From an uncultured Pirellulaceae bacterium (GTDB lineage Bacteria > Planctomycetota > Planctomycetia > Pirellulales > Pirellulaceae), in the NCBI GenBank assembly GCA_937928555.1, contig CALFWR010000059.1:1-63952 (forward strand): 63,952 bases of DNA. Direction: 5' to 3'. Shown here in pieces: positions 27,579-37,054 of this stretch. Position 1 is the stretch's first letter. Each line of letters opens with the position of its first letter. Under the pieces are notes generated by a model, which searched no databases, was not told the origin of the DNA, and saw nothing but the letters and a program-made list of their open reading frames with translations. Made by a program: the position numbers and the translations under genes.

Positions 27579-28634
27579 ATGAACGCAGCTTACTTGTCGA
27601 CGACCGATAACGACACAGGCAAGAACGCCGGAATCATGGTGATCCTGCTGGGGATCGTGACCACGATTATCAGCCTGGCCCTGATCTGGTTTTTGAATTC
27701 GATTGGCTTTTACCTGTTTGGCTTGACCGTCCTGTTTGTTGTTCCGGCAGGCGCACTCCTGTTCGGCGCGGTCGCGGGATCAGGTTACGCGATTGGCTCG
27801 CAGTTCACGGGCGTAAAAGTCGGCGGCGGATTGCTGGTGCTGATTGCCGCCCTGCTGGTCGGCGGGTACGGCACGGCCCAGTATCTGGACTACAAGGCCT
27901 GGACTGGAAATCAGCAACAGTCCTTTCAGGACGCAATTGAGCAGTTCAAGGCAGCAGGAAAAGCTGCGGCGTTGGAAAACGGTGAACAATTCGACGAAGC
28001 CGCGTTCGACGAGGCTTTCAAACAAGACATGAAACCGAAACCGATTGGGTTTCTGGAATATTATGACTCGACCACACGGAACATGTCGTTCGGTGAAGTC
28101 GTTGAATTTGAAGGCGACCAACGCGGAGCGCCGCTGGGCATATTGGGTTACGGCTTTCGATTGCTGGAGATTCTTGGTTTTTCTCTGGGCGGGCTGATCG
28201 CACCTCTGGCACTGCGAGCGTCGCCTTACTGCCGGGAGTGCCAGATCTACAAAAAGACCCACCAACTGGGCTTGCTTCCGGCCGGTGTTAAACCTCGCAA
28301 GGTCAAAAAGAAAGACACCGCAGGCCAGGCTCAACTTGAGAAGGACATACAAACGGCGCTCGACGGTGGCCTTCAACTGGTCAACGAGACGGCCGAAGCG
28401 GCGACCGAAGACAACGTAAGTGCTTTTCAGGACATGATGGGCGCGATGAAGTCAAACAAAAAAGAAATCGGCAAAATGACATCGCGTGTTCAGGTCGAAT
28501 TACAGTACTGCCCCGACTGCAACCAGGGCGATCTTGTCTTCAAGATGCTAACCGGTTTTAACGAAGACCAATCGGTCGAAATCATCAGGAAAGCACCGGT
28601 CTCACAGACGTTTTCTCGTCAGGTTCGTGTGTAG
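27579..28634 (+). CDS. Membrane protein with two CxxC motifs, function unknown
   Basis: A 351-residue protein with three N-terminal membrane helices (about 16-105), a charged region, another hydrophobic stretch near 185-205, and two cysteine pairs, CREC (about 217) and CPDC (about 315), that could bind zinc or act as a redox pair. I do not recognise the family. It is the third gene of the DUF4212-SSS operon (17-bp gap) and so may assist the transporter. Confidence 0.6.
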   Translation: MNAAYLSTTDNDTGKNAGIMVILLGIVTTIISLALIWFLNSIGFYLFGLTVLFVVPAGALLFGAVAGSGYAIGSQFTGVKVGGGLLVLIAALLVGGYGTAQYLDYKAWTGNQQQSFQDAIEQFKAAGKAAALENGEQFDEAAFDEAFKQDMKPKPIGFLEYYDSTTRNMSFGEVVEFEGDQRGAPLGILGYGFRLLEILGFSLGGLIAPLALRASPYCRECQIYKKTHQLGLLPAGVKPRKVKKKDTAGQAQLEKDIQTALDGGLQLVNETAEAATEDNVSAFQDMMGAMKSNKKEIGKMTSRVQVELQYCPDCNQGDLVFKMLTGFNEDQSVEIIRKAPVSQTFSRQVRV

Positions 28635-28650
28635 CGTCACAGGCGCCCGC

Positions 28651-28673
28651 AGGCCTCACGGCCAGCGGCCCAC
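28651..28673 (-). repeat. Dispersed GC-rich intergenic repeat (family D), copy 1
   Basis: On the minus strand it reads GTGGGCCGCTGGCCGTGAGG followed by CCT, nearly identical to 43955-43979 and 47339-47367. All three copies are intergenic. Confidence 0.7.
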
Positions 28674-28702
28674 GTTCGCTTCACGGGCGAAACATCGACC
28701 CG

Positions 28703-29527
28703 TTAAATCACGTCGCCCGCTTGCGGCCCGTCGTTTGTCAACGTGAGAATCTCCGCTCCGTCTTCGGTCATCAGGATTGTATGTTCGAACTGCGCGCTCA
28801 AGCCGCCGTCAAGCGTTCGCACGGTCCAGCCGTCCTTCGGGTCAAGAATGCTTCTTTCGGTGCCCGTGTTGATCATCGGTTCGATCGTGAAACACATCCC
28901 CGGATAAAGCCGATCCTGGCGTGACTGCCGCGTGGGAACGTGTGGAATGTTGGGGCGTTGGTGAAACTTGGCTCCAATCCCATGCCCGACGTACTTCTCG
29001 ACCACACCAAAACCCGGAAACTTGTCGCGGACCAGAGCAACAATCGCTTTGCCAATCTCTGCAACCTGGCAACCGGGATACACCGCTTCGATGCCCGCAT
29101 GCAAAGCCTCAAAAGCGCTCTGCGTCACGTTCCTGGCCAAATCGGTGACCTGATGCTCTTCGCCGATAATGAAAGTTTCCGATTGGTCACCGTACCAACC
29201 GTCGACAATCGTCGTGATGTCGACGTTGACGATGTCGCCAGGTTTCAAGTCGTAACTGCCAGGAATCCCGTGGCAGATTACGTCATTGACACTGATACAG
29301 CAGCTTTTGGGAAACGGCTGGTGTTCGCCCGGGTAGCCCAGACATGCCGGCGAATGACCATGATCGACAGTGTACTGGTGAACCAGAGTGTCGATCGATT
29401 CGGTAGTCCGGCCTACTGCGACGTGAGGACGAAGAAAGTCCATCAATTGAGCATTGAACCTGCATGCGTTCCGCATCATGCCGCGATCCTGTTCGGTCAG
29501 CCGAATTTTGGGTCGCCTACGAATCAC
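28703..29527 (-). CDS. map: Methionine aminopeptidase, type I
   Basis: Removes the initiator methionine from nascent proteins. All five metal ligands are visible: the two aspartates in [18 protein letters not shown], the His of [10 protein letters not shown], the Glu of FTIEPMI and the Glu of AQFEHTIL. Length is about 274 residues from a GTG at 29527 preceded by AGGA 6 bases upstream; an ATG at 29569 would add 14 residues that look unrelated to the family, so I prefer the GTG. It stands alone on the minus strand, divergent from leuS. Confidence 0.93.
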   Translation of the reverse strand: MIRRRPKIRLTEQDRGMMRNACRFNAQLMDFLRPHVAVGRTTESIDTLVHQYTVDHGHSPACLGYPGEHQPFPKSCCISVNDVICHGIPGSYDLKPGDIVNVDITTIVDGWYGDQSETFIIGEEHQVTDLARNVTQSAFEALHAGIEAVYPGCQVAEIGKAIVALVRDKFPGFGVVEKYVGHGIGAKFHQRPNIPHVPTRQSRQDRLYPGMCFTIEPMINTGTERSILDPKDGWTVRTLDGGLSAQFEHTILMTEDGAEILTLTNDGPQAGDVI

Positions 29528-29725
29528 AAAATTTCCTCGCGTTAAGTTCGCCGCTTGCTCCGAGCCCAAATGGCCCAGTCTCCTACTCTAACAAAAGCCC
29601 GGTTTTCGACCAGTCAATTCGCTGATTCTGTCCCGAACTCGGACTGCAAAAACGGGTCTCTTTGATAGACTATCGCGCTTTCAACGATTGTAAGCCCAAG
29701 TTCCGCAAACTCAGGAATTCAAAAA

Positions 29726-32584
29726 GTGCCCCGTTACAACCCTTCTGAAATCGAGCCACGCTGGCAACGCTACTGGGAAGAAAACAAGACTTTTCGCACC
29801 CCGGACACCGTTGGGGACAAAAAGCTCTACGCCTTGGACATGTTCCCCTACCCCAGCGGCGAGGGGCTTCATGTGGGTCACCCCGAAGGCTACACCGCCA
29901 CCGACATTGTGGCTCGCTATTCAAGGATGAAAGGCATTTCGGTGCTGCACCCGATGGGCTTTGACGCATTCGGATTGCCGGCCGAAGAGTACGCGATCAA
30001 GACCAACACACCGCCGGAGGTGTCAACTGAAAAGAACATCCAGACCTTCACCCGGCAGCTCAAGCAGCTTGGTTTCAGCTACGACTGGGACCGAAAAATT
30101 TCCACCACCGACGTAGGCTACGTGAAGTGGACGCAGTGGATCTTTCTGGTGCTCTTCGATACCTGGTTCGATTCGGAACAACAAAAAGGCCGCCCCATCA
30201 GCGAGCTTCCCATTCCCGATGACGTTTCCGCTGCCGGCCAAGACGCGATCCGCGAATACCAGGACGACCATCGACTGGCGTACCAGAGCGATGCCCTGGT
30301 CAATTGGTGCCCCGCGCTTGGCACCGTCCTGGCGAACGAAGAGGTCAAAGACGGATTGAGCGATCGTGGCGATCATCCGGTCGAACGACGTCCGCTTCGC
30401 CAATGGATGCTACGGATCACCGCTTACGCCGATCGGCTTGAAAAAGACCTCGATCCCCTCGACTGGTCCGACGGAATCAAAAAGCTTCAGTGCGACTGGA
30501 TCGGACGCAGCACCGGTGCCGAAGTCGACTTTTTCATTGGCGACCAAAGCGAATCTGAAAGCTGGATGTCACGGCGGGCTGAATCCGGATTTCCACGCAA
30601 ACAAAATTCGCAATGCCTGCGTGTCTACACCACGCGACCGGATACGCTTTTCGGGGCCACCTACATGGTGATCGCCCCAGAGCATTCGGCAGTCGAAACG
30701 TTGACCACCGAAAACCAGAAATCTGCGGTCGACCAGTACTGCCGCTCCGCTGCCGCCAAAAGCGATCGCGACCGACAGGACGAAAAGCAATCCAAAACCG
30801 GCGTCTTTACCGGCAGCTATGCAATCAACCCCGTCAGTGGCGAACCGATTCCGATCTGGATCGCAGACTACGTTCTAATCAGCTACGGAACCGGTGCCAT
30901 CATGGCGGTCCCCGGTCACGACAAACGCGATTATGACTTTGCCAAAAAATATGACATCCCGATCATCCCCGTCGTCCATCCCCCCGCAGGTTCGGACGTC
31001 TCGGCAGCCGACGTCGATTCGGGCGCGGTTTGTTTTGCAGACCACGGCGTCGCGGTCAACAGCGGACCCTACGATGGCCAACCGACGGCCGATGTGAAAA
31101 AAGCAATCACGGCAAAGCTTCAGCAGGATGGACTGGGCTGCGCGGCGGTCAACTACAAGCTTCGCGATTGGCTGTTCTCGCGTCAACGTTTCTGGGGCGA
31201 GCCATTTCCGATTCTTCACGAGATCGACGAAAACGGAAACAAGACCGGAAAGATTCGCGCGGTGCCGGTAGAAAGTTTGCCCGTTGAGCTTCCCGAACTG
31301 AGCGACTACCGCCCGCGCAGCGAATCAAGCCCCGATGGCCAACCCAAACCGCCGCTCGAAAGAGCCGACGACGACTGGCTTTTCCCGGTCATCGACGGGG
31401 TCAAGTACCGCCGCGAATCCAACACCATGCCGCAGTGGGCTGGCTCGTGCTGGTACTACCTGCGCTTTATCGATCCGCACAACGACGAGGTGTTCATCGA
31501 TCCGGACCTTGAGAAACAGTGGATGCCGGTGGACCTCTACATCGGCGGCGCGGAACACGCTGTGCTGCATCTGCTATACGCCCGCTTCTGGCACAAAGTC
31601 CTTTTCGATCGCGGCCACGTGAGCTCCAACGAGCCGTTTCAAAAGCTGGTCAACCAAGGAATGATTCTTGGCGAAAACGAATTCAAAGGCTACCGCGGGT
31701 CTGACGAACAATGGATCTCTGCCGCCGAAGTCACCGAAAACGAAGCCCACAAGCCGGTCCTCAAGTCCGACGGCGCGACGGAACTTCGTGCCGTGACGGT
31801 CGAACCAGACCAGGTCGAAAAGCAAGGCGAATTCTTTGTACTTTCGGTGGATCCCTCGATTCGCATCGACAGCCGCGCCTACAAGATGTCAAAAAGCCGT
31901 GGCAACGTGATCAACCCGGATGACATTATCGCCAACGACGGCGCCGATGCGCTGAGGCTTTACGAGATGTTCATGGGACCGCTTGAACAAAGCAAACCGT
32001 GGAGCATGTCCGGCGTCAGCGGCGTTCGCGGTTTTCTTGACCGAGCGTGGCGAATGATCGTCGACGATCGTGCCGAAGAGCTTCAGCTTCACGAATCCGT
32101 TGGCGTTCACGAGGTCACCGAAGAACAGAATCGGACTCTTCACAAGACAATCAAAGCCGTCACGCAGGACATCGAAAAGCTCAGCTTTAACACCGCGATC
32201 GCCCGCATGATGGAGTTCGTCAACTTCTTCACGCGGCAGGACAAACGACCCAAGTCAGTGATGGAACAGTTCGTCCTATTGCTTTCGCCGCTGGCGCCGC
32301 ATCTCTCAGAAGAACTCTGGGCATTGCTTGGCCACCCACAGACGCTTGCCTACGAACCGTGGCCGGAGTTTGACGAAGCCGCGATGGTCGAGTCTTCGAT
32401 TGAGATTCCCGTGCAGATCATGGGAAAGAATCGCGCGAAGATCAATGTTCCGCCCGGCTTGTCAAAAGACGACTTGCTCAAGGCCGCGTTGGCAAACGAG
32501 CGCATTCAGGAATTGCTCGAAGGCAAAACCATTCGCAAAGAAATCGTCGTGCCTGACCGCCTGGTCAACATCGTGGCGAATTAG
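29726..32584 (+). CDS. leuS: Leucyl-tRNA synthetase
   Basis: A 952-residue class I synthetase charging tRNA-Leu. It has the N-terminal [16 protein letters not shown], the HIGH-type motif in [14 protein letters not shown], an editing (CP1) domain, and the KMSKS motif with Lys720 in [15 protein letters not shown], followed by an anticodon-binding domain and a C-terminal domain ending [11 protein letters not shown]. It is about 90 residues longer than E. coli LeuS; the extra residues sit mainly around the editing domain (a long charged insert near 560) and between catalytic segments. Translation begins at GTG 29726, since [11 protein letters not shown] is the conserved start. Confidence 0.96.
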   Translation: MPRYNPSEIEPRWQRYWEENKTFRTPDTVGDKKLYALDMFPYPSGEGLHVGHPEGYTATDIVARYSRMKGISVLHPMGFDAFGLPAEEYAIKTNTPPEVSTEKNIQTFTRQLKQLGFSYDWDRKISTTDVGYVKWTQWIFLVLFDTWFDSEQQKGRPISELPIPDDVSAAGQDAIREYQDDHRLAYQSDALVNWCPALGTVLANEEVKDGLSDRGDHPVERRPLRQWMLRITAYADRLEKDLDPLDWSDGIKKLQCDWIGRSTGAEVDFFIGDQSESESWMSRRAESGFPRKQNSQCLRVYTTRPDTLFGATYMVIAPEHSAVETLTTENQKSAVDQYCRSAAAKSDRDRQDEKQSKTGVFTGSYAINPVSGEPIPIWIADYVLISYGTGAIMAVPGHDKRDYDFAKKYDIPIIPVVHPPAGSDVSAADVDSGAVCFADHGVAVNSGPYDGQPTADVKKAITAKLQQDGLGCAAVNYKLRDWLFSRQRFWGEPFPILHEIDENGNKTGKIRAVPVESLPVELPELSDYRPRSESSPDGQPKPPLERADDDWLFPVIDGVKYRRESNTMPQWAGSCWYYLRFIDPHNDEVFIDPDLEKQWMPVDLYIGGAEHAVLHLLYARFWHKVLFDRGHVSSNEPFQKLVNQGMILGENEFKGYRGSDEQWISAAEVTENEAHKPVLKSDGATELRAVTVEPDQVEKQGEFFVLSVDPSIRIDSRAYKMSKSRGNVINPDDIIANDGADALRLYEMFMGPLEQSKPWSMSGVSGVRGFLDRAWRMIVDDRAEELQLHESVGVHEVTEEQNRTLHKTIKAVTQDIEKLSFNTAIARMMEFVNFFTRQDKRPKSVMEQFVLLLSPLAPHLSEELWALLGHPQTLAYEPWPEFDEAAMVESSIEIPVQIMGKNRAKINVPPGLSKDDLLKAALANERIQELLEGKTIRKEIVVPDRLVNIVAN

Positions 32585-32824
32585 TTCGCGACCCGCAGGT
32601 GAGGCAATCAGGCGAGCGGCAGAAGGATACCTAACTGTCGTCGTGGAATCCGCTCATCCAATGGAGTTTGCGTCACCGGTGAATTCGGACGGGAAAGCAC
32701 TGCGTTTGATTTCGCGCACTTCCGGAACGGACGCTGGCACGAATCGGCTATCTGGCCACTGATTTTGCGGATCCAGTGGTTTGGCGTGTATTGCCAAGCC
32801 GCTGATCGATTAAACTTATCCGTC

Positions 32825-33412
32825 ATGCAAACGCCCGCACATCTCGCAATCAGTCTTCTTGTTTGGCCCAAAGAAATTCGCTGGACCGACGCCGCTGCGG
32901 TCACCGTCGGTGCGATCCTACCCGACATTTCGATGTTCTTCTTTTATGGCTACCAAAAGGCGATCGGTACCGCGGAACGCGAGATTTGGGGCACGCTTTA
33001 CTTTGAGCCGCATTGGCAATACTTCTTTGACGTATTCAACTCGATTCCTGCGGCAATTCTGCTGTTTGTCCTGTTTCGCTGGTTGAAGATCCGCTGGGCG
33101 CAATTGCTGGTCGCCAGCGCAGGACTGCACATGCTGTGCGACCTGCCGGTGCATCATGACGATGGGCACCGCCACTTTCTTCCGTTTAGTAATTGGCGAT
33201 TTGAGAGCCCCGTTTCGTATTGGGATCCCGATCACTTTGGTTACATTTTTGCGGCCGTCGAGTTGGTGTTCGCGATTGGGGCACTGGTTTACGTTTCGCG
33301 GCAGGGAACTCGTCCTTGCAGTCGCATTGCGATAGGTACACTGGCGGTCTACGCTGCCTGCCTGCTACTGTTAACATTTGTCCTGGCAAGGCCATTTTTT
33401 TGCACCGGTTAA
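32825..33412 (+). CDS. Membrane protein, possibly YdjM/DUF457-like metal-dependent hydrolase
   Basis: A 195-residue protein with four to five membrane helices. It opens MQTPAHLAISLLVW, has the GAILPDISMF motif after the first helix and a His/Asp cluster HMLCDLPVHHDDGHRH near residue 100, consistent with the YdjM/DUF457 group of membrane proteins annotated as metal-dependent hydrolases. The frame is open 60 bp further upstream, but the ATG at 32825 matches the family start. The activity is not proven. Confidence 0.6.
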   Translation: MQTPAHLAISLLVWPKEIRWTDAAAVTVGAILPDISMFFFYGYQKAIGTAEREIWGTLYFEPHWQYFFDVFNSIPAAILLFVLFRWLKIRWAQLLVASAGLHMLCDLPVHHDDGHRHFLPFSNWRFESPVSYWDPDHFGYIFAAVELVFAIGALVYVSRQGTRPCSRIAIGTLAVYAACLLLLTFVLARPFFCTG

Positions 33413-33535
33413 CAGGTTCCGATGACAGGGCCATCTCGCTGGGAGCATCAGGTCACACCAGCATGCGGCGGTTAATGCCAGCGGGGGCGGTTGATGCTTG
33501 GTAATGGTCAAACCGAATTCACTGGATCGGTAAAG

Positions 33536-33937
33536 ATGCAATTCAAGTCATCAACGCTGTTTCAAATCGTTGCCGTTGCAGCGGTCACATTTTGGTTTCT
33601 CTTCCCTCCGTCTCCACTCAAAGTCGTCCCGACAATCTTTTTGATCGCCCTGTTTGGATCGCTCAACAAACCGACACTGATACGCGGGATGCTGATTGGC
33701 TTGCTCGCTGCGGGCATCATGATGGTGCTTTACTGGGCCGTGGCTTACCTCGACCTGTACTTCCCCCGAACCAGATCACGACCACCTGAAGCACCCTTCC
33801 TCGAGATCGTTGTCATTCCCTTGGTGCTATTGGTTGCAATTTTTGGACCTGTCGCAGGAGCGATTGGAATGCTCGCCGGGATTGTTGGCTATTGCATTCG
33901 AGAAGTCACAAAACGGTTTTCGAGTTTGGCGGACTGA
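33536..33937 (+). CDS. Small membrane protein, function unknown
   Basis: A 133-residue protein with four hydrophobic helices and short loops, including a Pro/Arg segment PRTRSRPPEAP. I see no family motif. The start is uncertain: a TTG/ATG pair at 33491/33494 in the same frame would add 14-15 residues. It follows the YdjM-like gene by about 120 bp on the same strand. Confidence 0.5.
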   Translation: MQFKSSTLFQIVAVAAVTFWFLFPPSPLKVVPTIFLIALFGSLNKPTLIRGMLIGLLAAGIMMVLYWAVAYLDLYFPRTRSRPPEAPFLEIVVIPLVLLVAIFGPVAGAIGMLAGIVGYCIREVTKRFSSLAD

Positions 33938-34173
33938 GCGAATTGATCTGCAAGTTCGAAGTTCAATGTTTCCATCGTCTCGGCTAACGGGACACGCCGC
34001 TGTGATCACCTCATTGTTTCGCTTGGCACTGGCACCGTCTGGCACCACCTGGCACCGTCTCGCTGCCACAGGTTGCTACCTTGGCTGCCACAAGTTACCG
34101 GGGGTGAGCGTTAGTCCCGACGGGACATGCTGTAGCCACGGGTGTAAACCCGTGGACAGACAATCGAAATGAA
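33938..34173. repeat. Intergenic repeats and hairpins
   Basis: A short tandem of TGGCACCGTC-like units lies at 34023-34060. GTCCCG/CGGGAC hairpin at 34114-34126 and CCACGGGT (34136-34143) paired with ACCCGTGG (34148-34155) follow. They look like fragments of dispersed planctomycete repeats; no gene is visible. Confidence 0.55.
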
Positions 34174-34359
34174 CCCGGATTATTCACGAGGCGTGGGCGT
34201 CAGAATCCGTTGAGACAGTGATCCGCGACTCTGATGCGATGAAACGTTCGCTGTAGTCTTCACCTACCGGATGATTCACATTCTTGTTGAAATTCATCTT
34301 TTCCTTTGCCTCTGTTGGCCGGACGTAGAATCAACGCCCGTCGTCGTGAATAATCCGGG
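34174..34359 (-). mobile_element. MITE-A copy, complete, minus orientation
   Basis: A 186-bp element with the 16-bp terminal inverted repeat at both ends, flanked by ATGAA on each side (34169-34173 and 34360-34364). Oriented opposite to the copy at 35018-35204; the two bracket tRNA-Ala. Confidence 0.93.
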
Positions 34360-34706
34360 ATGAACGTGAAGCCCCGCAGGGGCAACATGAACTGCGGGCG
34401 TTGGATTTCCTGTCGTCTCTTCGGGACGAATCCCTGCACCGAGGTTCCAGTTCCATGGGCTCACGCCGGCTCACACCCAAGGCTACAACATTTCTCCACT
34501 TCGCGGCTGGCGAGGTGCGACCGCATGTCGCGGATTCGCGGCTGGTCGAGGATGGGGGACGCATGCCGTGACTTTGGCTGGAGCAGCGGCCTGTCCGCAA
34601 AAACTAGGGACCACACAAGTTGTCCAGCTACCTTTGCCGCACGCTCAGACGTCTGAGCGGTTGTAGAATCGCTTAATACCCGGCGAAGATCGAGTGATCT
34701 GAAAAG
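34360..34706. other. Intergenic, no gene
   Basis: Contains GCCCCGCAGGGGC (a short hairpin near 34369) and GGGCTCACGCCGGCTCACACC-type text, again reminiscent of dispersed repeats. No credible reading frame. Confidence 0.45.
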
Positions 34707-34779
34707 TGGAGCTGAGGGGGCTCGAACCCCTGACCTTTTGGCTGCCAGCCAAACGCTCTCCCAGCTGAGCTACAGCCCC
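34707..34779 (-). tRNA. tRNA-Ala (anticodon GGC)
   Basis: Read on the minus strand: acceptor GGGGCTG pairs with CAGCTCC (one G-U), D-arm GCTC...GAGC, anticodon stem TTTGG/CCAAA around loop CTGGCAG with anticodon GGC, T-arm AGGGG TTCGAGC CCCCT. 73 nt with discriminator A; CCA is not encoded. Reads the Ala codon GCC. Confidence 0.97.
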
Positions 34780-35017
34780 TTAGGAGTGAGAGTGGAAAAG
34801 TATCACCATGGTTCGCGGATGTCAAGAACGTCCGGAAAAGCGAAGCAAAGTTTGATGATGAATCAGGGCGGAAGTGCGGGAAGGACGCGTGGTGAGCGAG
34901 AATGGAACGCCGGAAACTGTCACCACACCGATGGCTGCGGTTGGTGTTGGCAGGGATGGGCCGGTAAGGCAGGATCGCCACAGCGGCTGACGTCGTGAAG
35001 GGCTGGGCTACCCTGAA

Positions 35018-35204
35018 CCCGGATTATTCACGACGACGGGCGTTGATTCTACGTCTGGCCAACAGGAGCAGGGGAAAAGCCGAATTTCAACAAGAAATTT
35101 GAATCATCCGGTAGATGAAAACCACAGCGATCGTTTCATCGCATCAGAGTCGTGGATCACTGTCGGAACTGATTCTGCCGCCCACGCCTCGTGAATAATC
35201 CGGG
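35018..35204 (+). mobile_element. MITE-A copy, complete
   Basis: A 187-bp element flanked by CTGAA on both sides (35013-35017 and 35205-35209). Perfect 16-bp ends; interior matches the copies at 300 and 43681. Confidence 0.93.
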
Positions 35205-35403
35205 CTGAAACGATGCCAGCGGAATTAAGGCGCAGTTGCCGGAGCGGCTGATTGGGTTGGCTATCTTCGAAACGAAACCGGCCGAATCAAGCTGGCTTGC
35301 GGCTGCGAAAACTCCGTCCTTGTTCCGGCCTACTTCTGTGCAAACGCATTGCCGCAAAGCCATCGTTGAGTCGGCCTGTCGATAGCCAACGACCTACACT
35401 CGC

Positions 35404-36612
35404 TCAGGCCGCGCGGCGGTTGCTGTCGCTTGCGGACTGCAGAATCGTGACCAGGGACTGAACCGTGTATCGCTGTTCGGCCAATGTGAGTTCCGGAAAG
35501 ATCGGAAGGCTCAAGACCGATGCCGCAGCGGCTTCGGTGTGAGGAAGATCACCGGTGTTGTAGCCCAATTTCTTGAAGCACTCCTGCTGATGAAGCGGAA
35601 CCGGATAGTAAATCTCGGAACCAATCTTCTTTTCACCAAGCTGCTGACGAACCACATCGCGTGAAATTGAATCGTGATTGATGCGAATCGTGTACTGGTT
35701 CCAGACGTGACCGCAGTTGGGATCTTTTTCCGGAAGCGTGACCATGTAATCAAGCTCCGAAGCGGCGAACAGAGAATCGTAGTTGGCTGCGTTCTCCTGT
35801 CGCCGCGTCGAATACGATTCGACGTGCTCCATTTTGATCCCCAACATCGCGGCTTGAATTGAATCAAGGCGACTGTTGATGCCGACTTCCGAATGGTAGT
35901 AGCGCGGACGCATGCCGTGGTTGGCCAGTAAGCGAATTCGATCGGCAAGCTGCGGGTCGTTGGTGGTCAACATGCCACCGTCGCCCATCCCGCCGAGATT
36001 CTTGGTCGGGTAAAAGCTGAAGCAACCGATGTCGCCGATACTTCCTGAGCCCTGACCTTTCCATGATGCTCCAATCGATTGAGCGCAGTCTTCAATGATC
36101 TGAACGCCGTACTTTGCCGAAAGCTCCATCATGGCGTCCATGTTGGCACATTGCCCAAACAGATGCACCGGAATGATGGCTTTGGTTTTGGGTGTGATCA
36201 GAGATTCGACGTGTTCCGGGTCGAGGTTAAACGTTCCCGGCAGAATATCGGCAAATACCGGTACCGCTCCAAGTCGATCGATCGCCGATGCGGTCGCAAA
36301 GAACGTAAAGGAAGGGCAGATAACGCGGTCGCCGGGCTGAATATCGATGGCCATCAGGGCGAGCAAAAGTGCATCACTTCCTGACGCGCAGCCCACGGCG
36401 TATTTTGCCTGAGATACGCAGGCAACTTTCTCCTCAAGCTGCTGGCAGAACGGTCCGCCAACAAATCGCCCAGAATCGAGGATCTGTTCGAATGCTGCAA
36501 GGAATTGCTGTCTGAGTGGTTGATTGCCGCGTCCAACATCCAAAAGTGGAACGGATTCGACGGTCGTGGTTTCAGCGTGATCGCTAAGTTTCAGGGTGTT
36601 GCGGGGGTTCAT
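35404..36612 (-). CDS. DegT/DnrJ/EryC1/StrS family sugar aminotransferase
   Basis: A PLP enzyme of about 402 residues that transaminates nucleotide-linked keto sugars. It shows PLLDVGRGNQPL, the cofactor-binding GCASGSDALLLAL, IIPVHLFGQCANMD, IIEDCAQSIGA with the PLP aspartate, and the Schiff-base lysine in FSFYPTKNLGGMGDGGM. The ATG at 36612 follows AAGGTGG; an ATG 21 bp upstream is less likely. No other sugar-nucleotide gene is adjacent, so the product (a surface polysaccharide sugar is likely) is not identifiable. Confidence 0.9.
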   Translation of the reverse strand: MNPRNTLKLSDHAETTTVESVPLLDVGRGNQPLRQQFLAAFEQILDSGRFVGGPFCQQLEEKVACVSQAKYAVGCASGSDALLLALMAIDIQPGDRVICPSFTFFATASAIDRLGAVPVFADILPGTFNLDPEHVESLITPKTKAIIPVHLFGQCANMDAMMELSAKYGVQIIEDCAQSIGASWKGQGSGSIGDIGCFSFYPTKNLGGMGDGGMLTTNDPQLADRIRLLANHGMRPRYYHSEVGINSRLDSIQAAMLGIKMEHVESYSTRRQENAANYDSLFAASELDYMVTLPEKDPNCGHVWNQYTIRINHDSISRDVVRQQLGEKKIGSEIYYPVPLHQQECFKKLGYNTGDLPHTEAAAASVLSLPIFPELTLAEQRYTVQSLVTILQSASDSNRRAA

Positions 36613-37054
36613 CGCCACCTTGCCTCCATGCAATGGTCGGGGTCAGATCGGCGGAAGTTACAGATCTTGCTGGGGAGCGTCAAGAGAACCCAAAACCCGA
36701 AAAACCCCGGCATTTAGCGGTGAAAAAGGCAACAGAATTTGGGCCATTCAACTTTTTGTCGGAATCAATGTACGAATTGCGACCGGTCACGACAAATAGA
36801 ATGCTGACGGCCTGGTTGCGTTCCTGTCCCTGCCACGATGAATCTGTTAAACAGCACTATCGTGAGTGTTTCGATCACACAGGGTTTCATTCCCGGATGT
36901 CATCAACAGGTTCAACAGGGGCATGTTGGCATTTAGTTTGGACTTGCAAAGCATGATTCAGCAGGACACGGACGACCGTGAAGGTCGCGGCGGTTACGAA
37001 CAACGTCGCGACAAGGCAAAGCCATTGAATCTTCAAAAAAATAAAGGTAATGAA
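36613..37054. other. Intergenic region upstream of the RTX gene
   Basis: The frame of the RTX gene is open back to 36866, but codon content there is unlike a signal region and the real start is at 37055. The gap separates divergent genes and must hold both promoters; I cannot name them with confidence. Confidence 0.4.

Noticed and set aside
33938-34706. Short frames near the repeats before tRNA-Ala
   Set aside because: No motifs or ribosome sites; the sequence is mostly dispersed repeats.
34673-34981. 102-residue minus-strand frame
   Set aside because: It translates tRNA-Ala (RGCSSAGRAFGWQPKGQGFE is a well-known tRNA artefact).
36866-37054. 63-residue N-terminal extension of the RTX protein
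   Set aside because: The ATG at 37055 has a ribosome site, and the LExRxLLA motif is expected within about 50 residues of the start.
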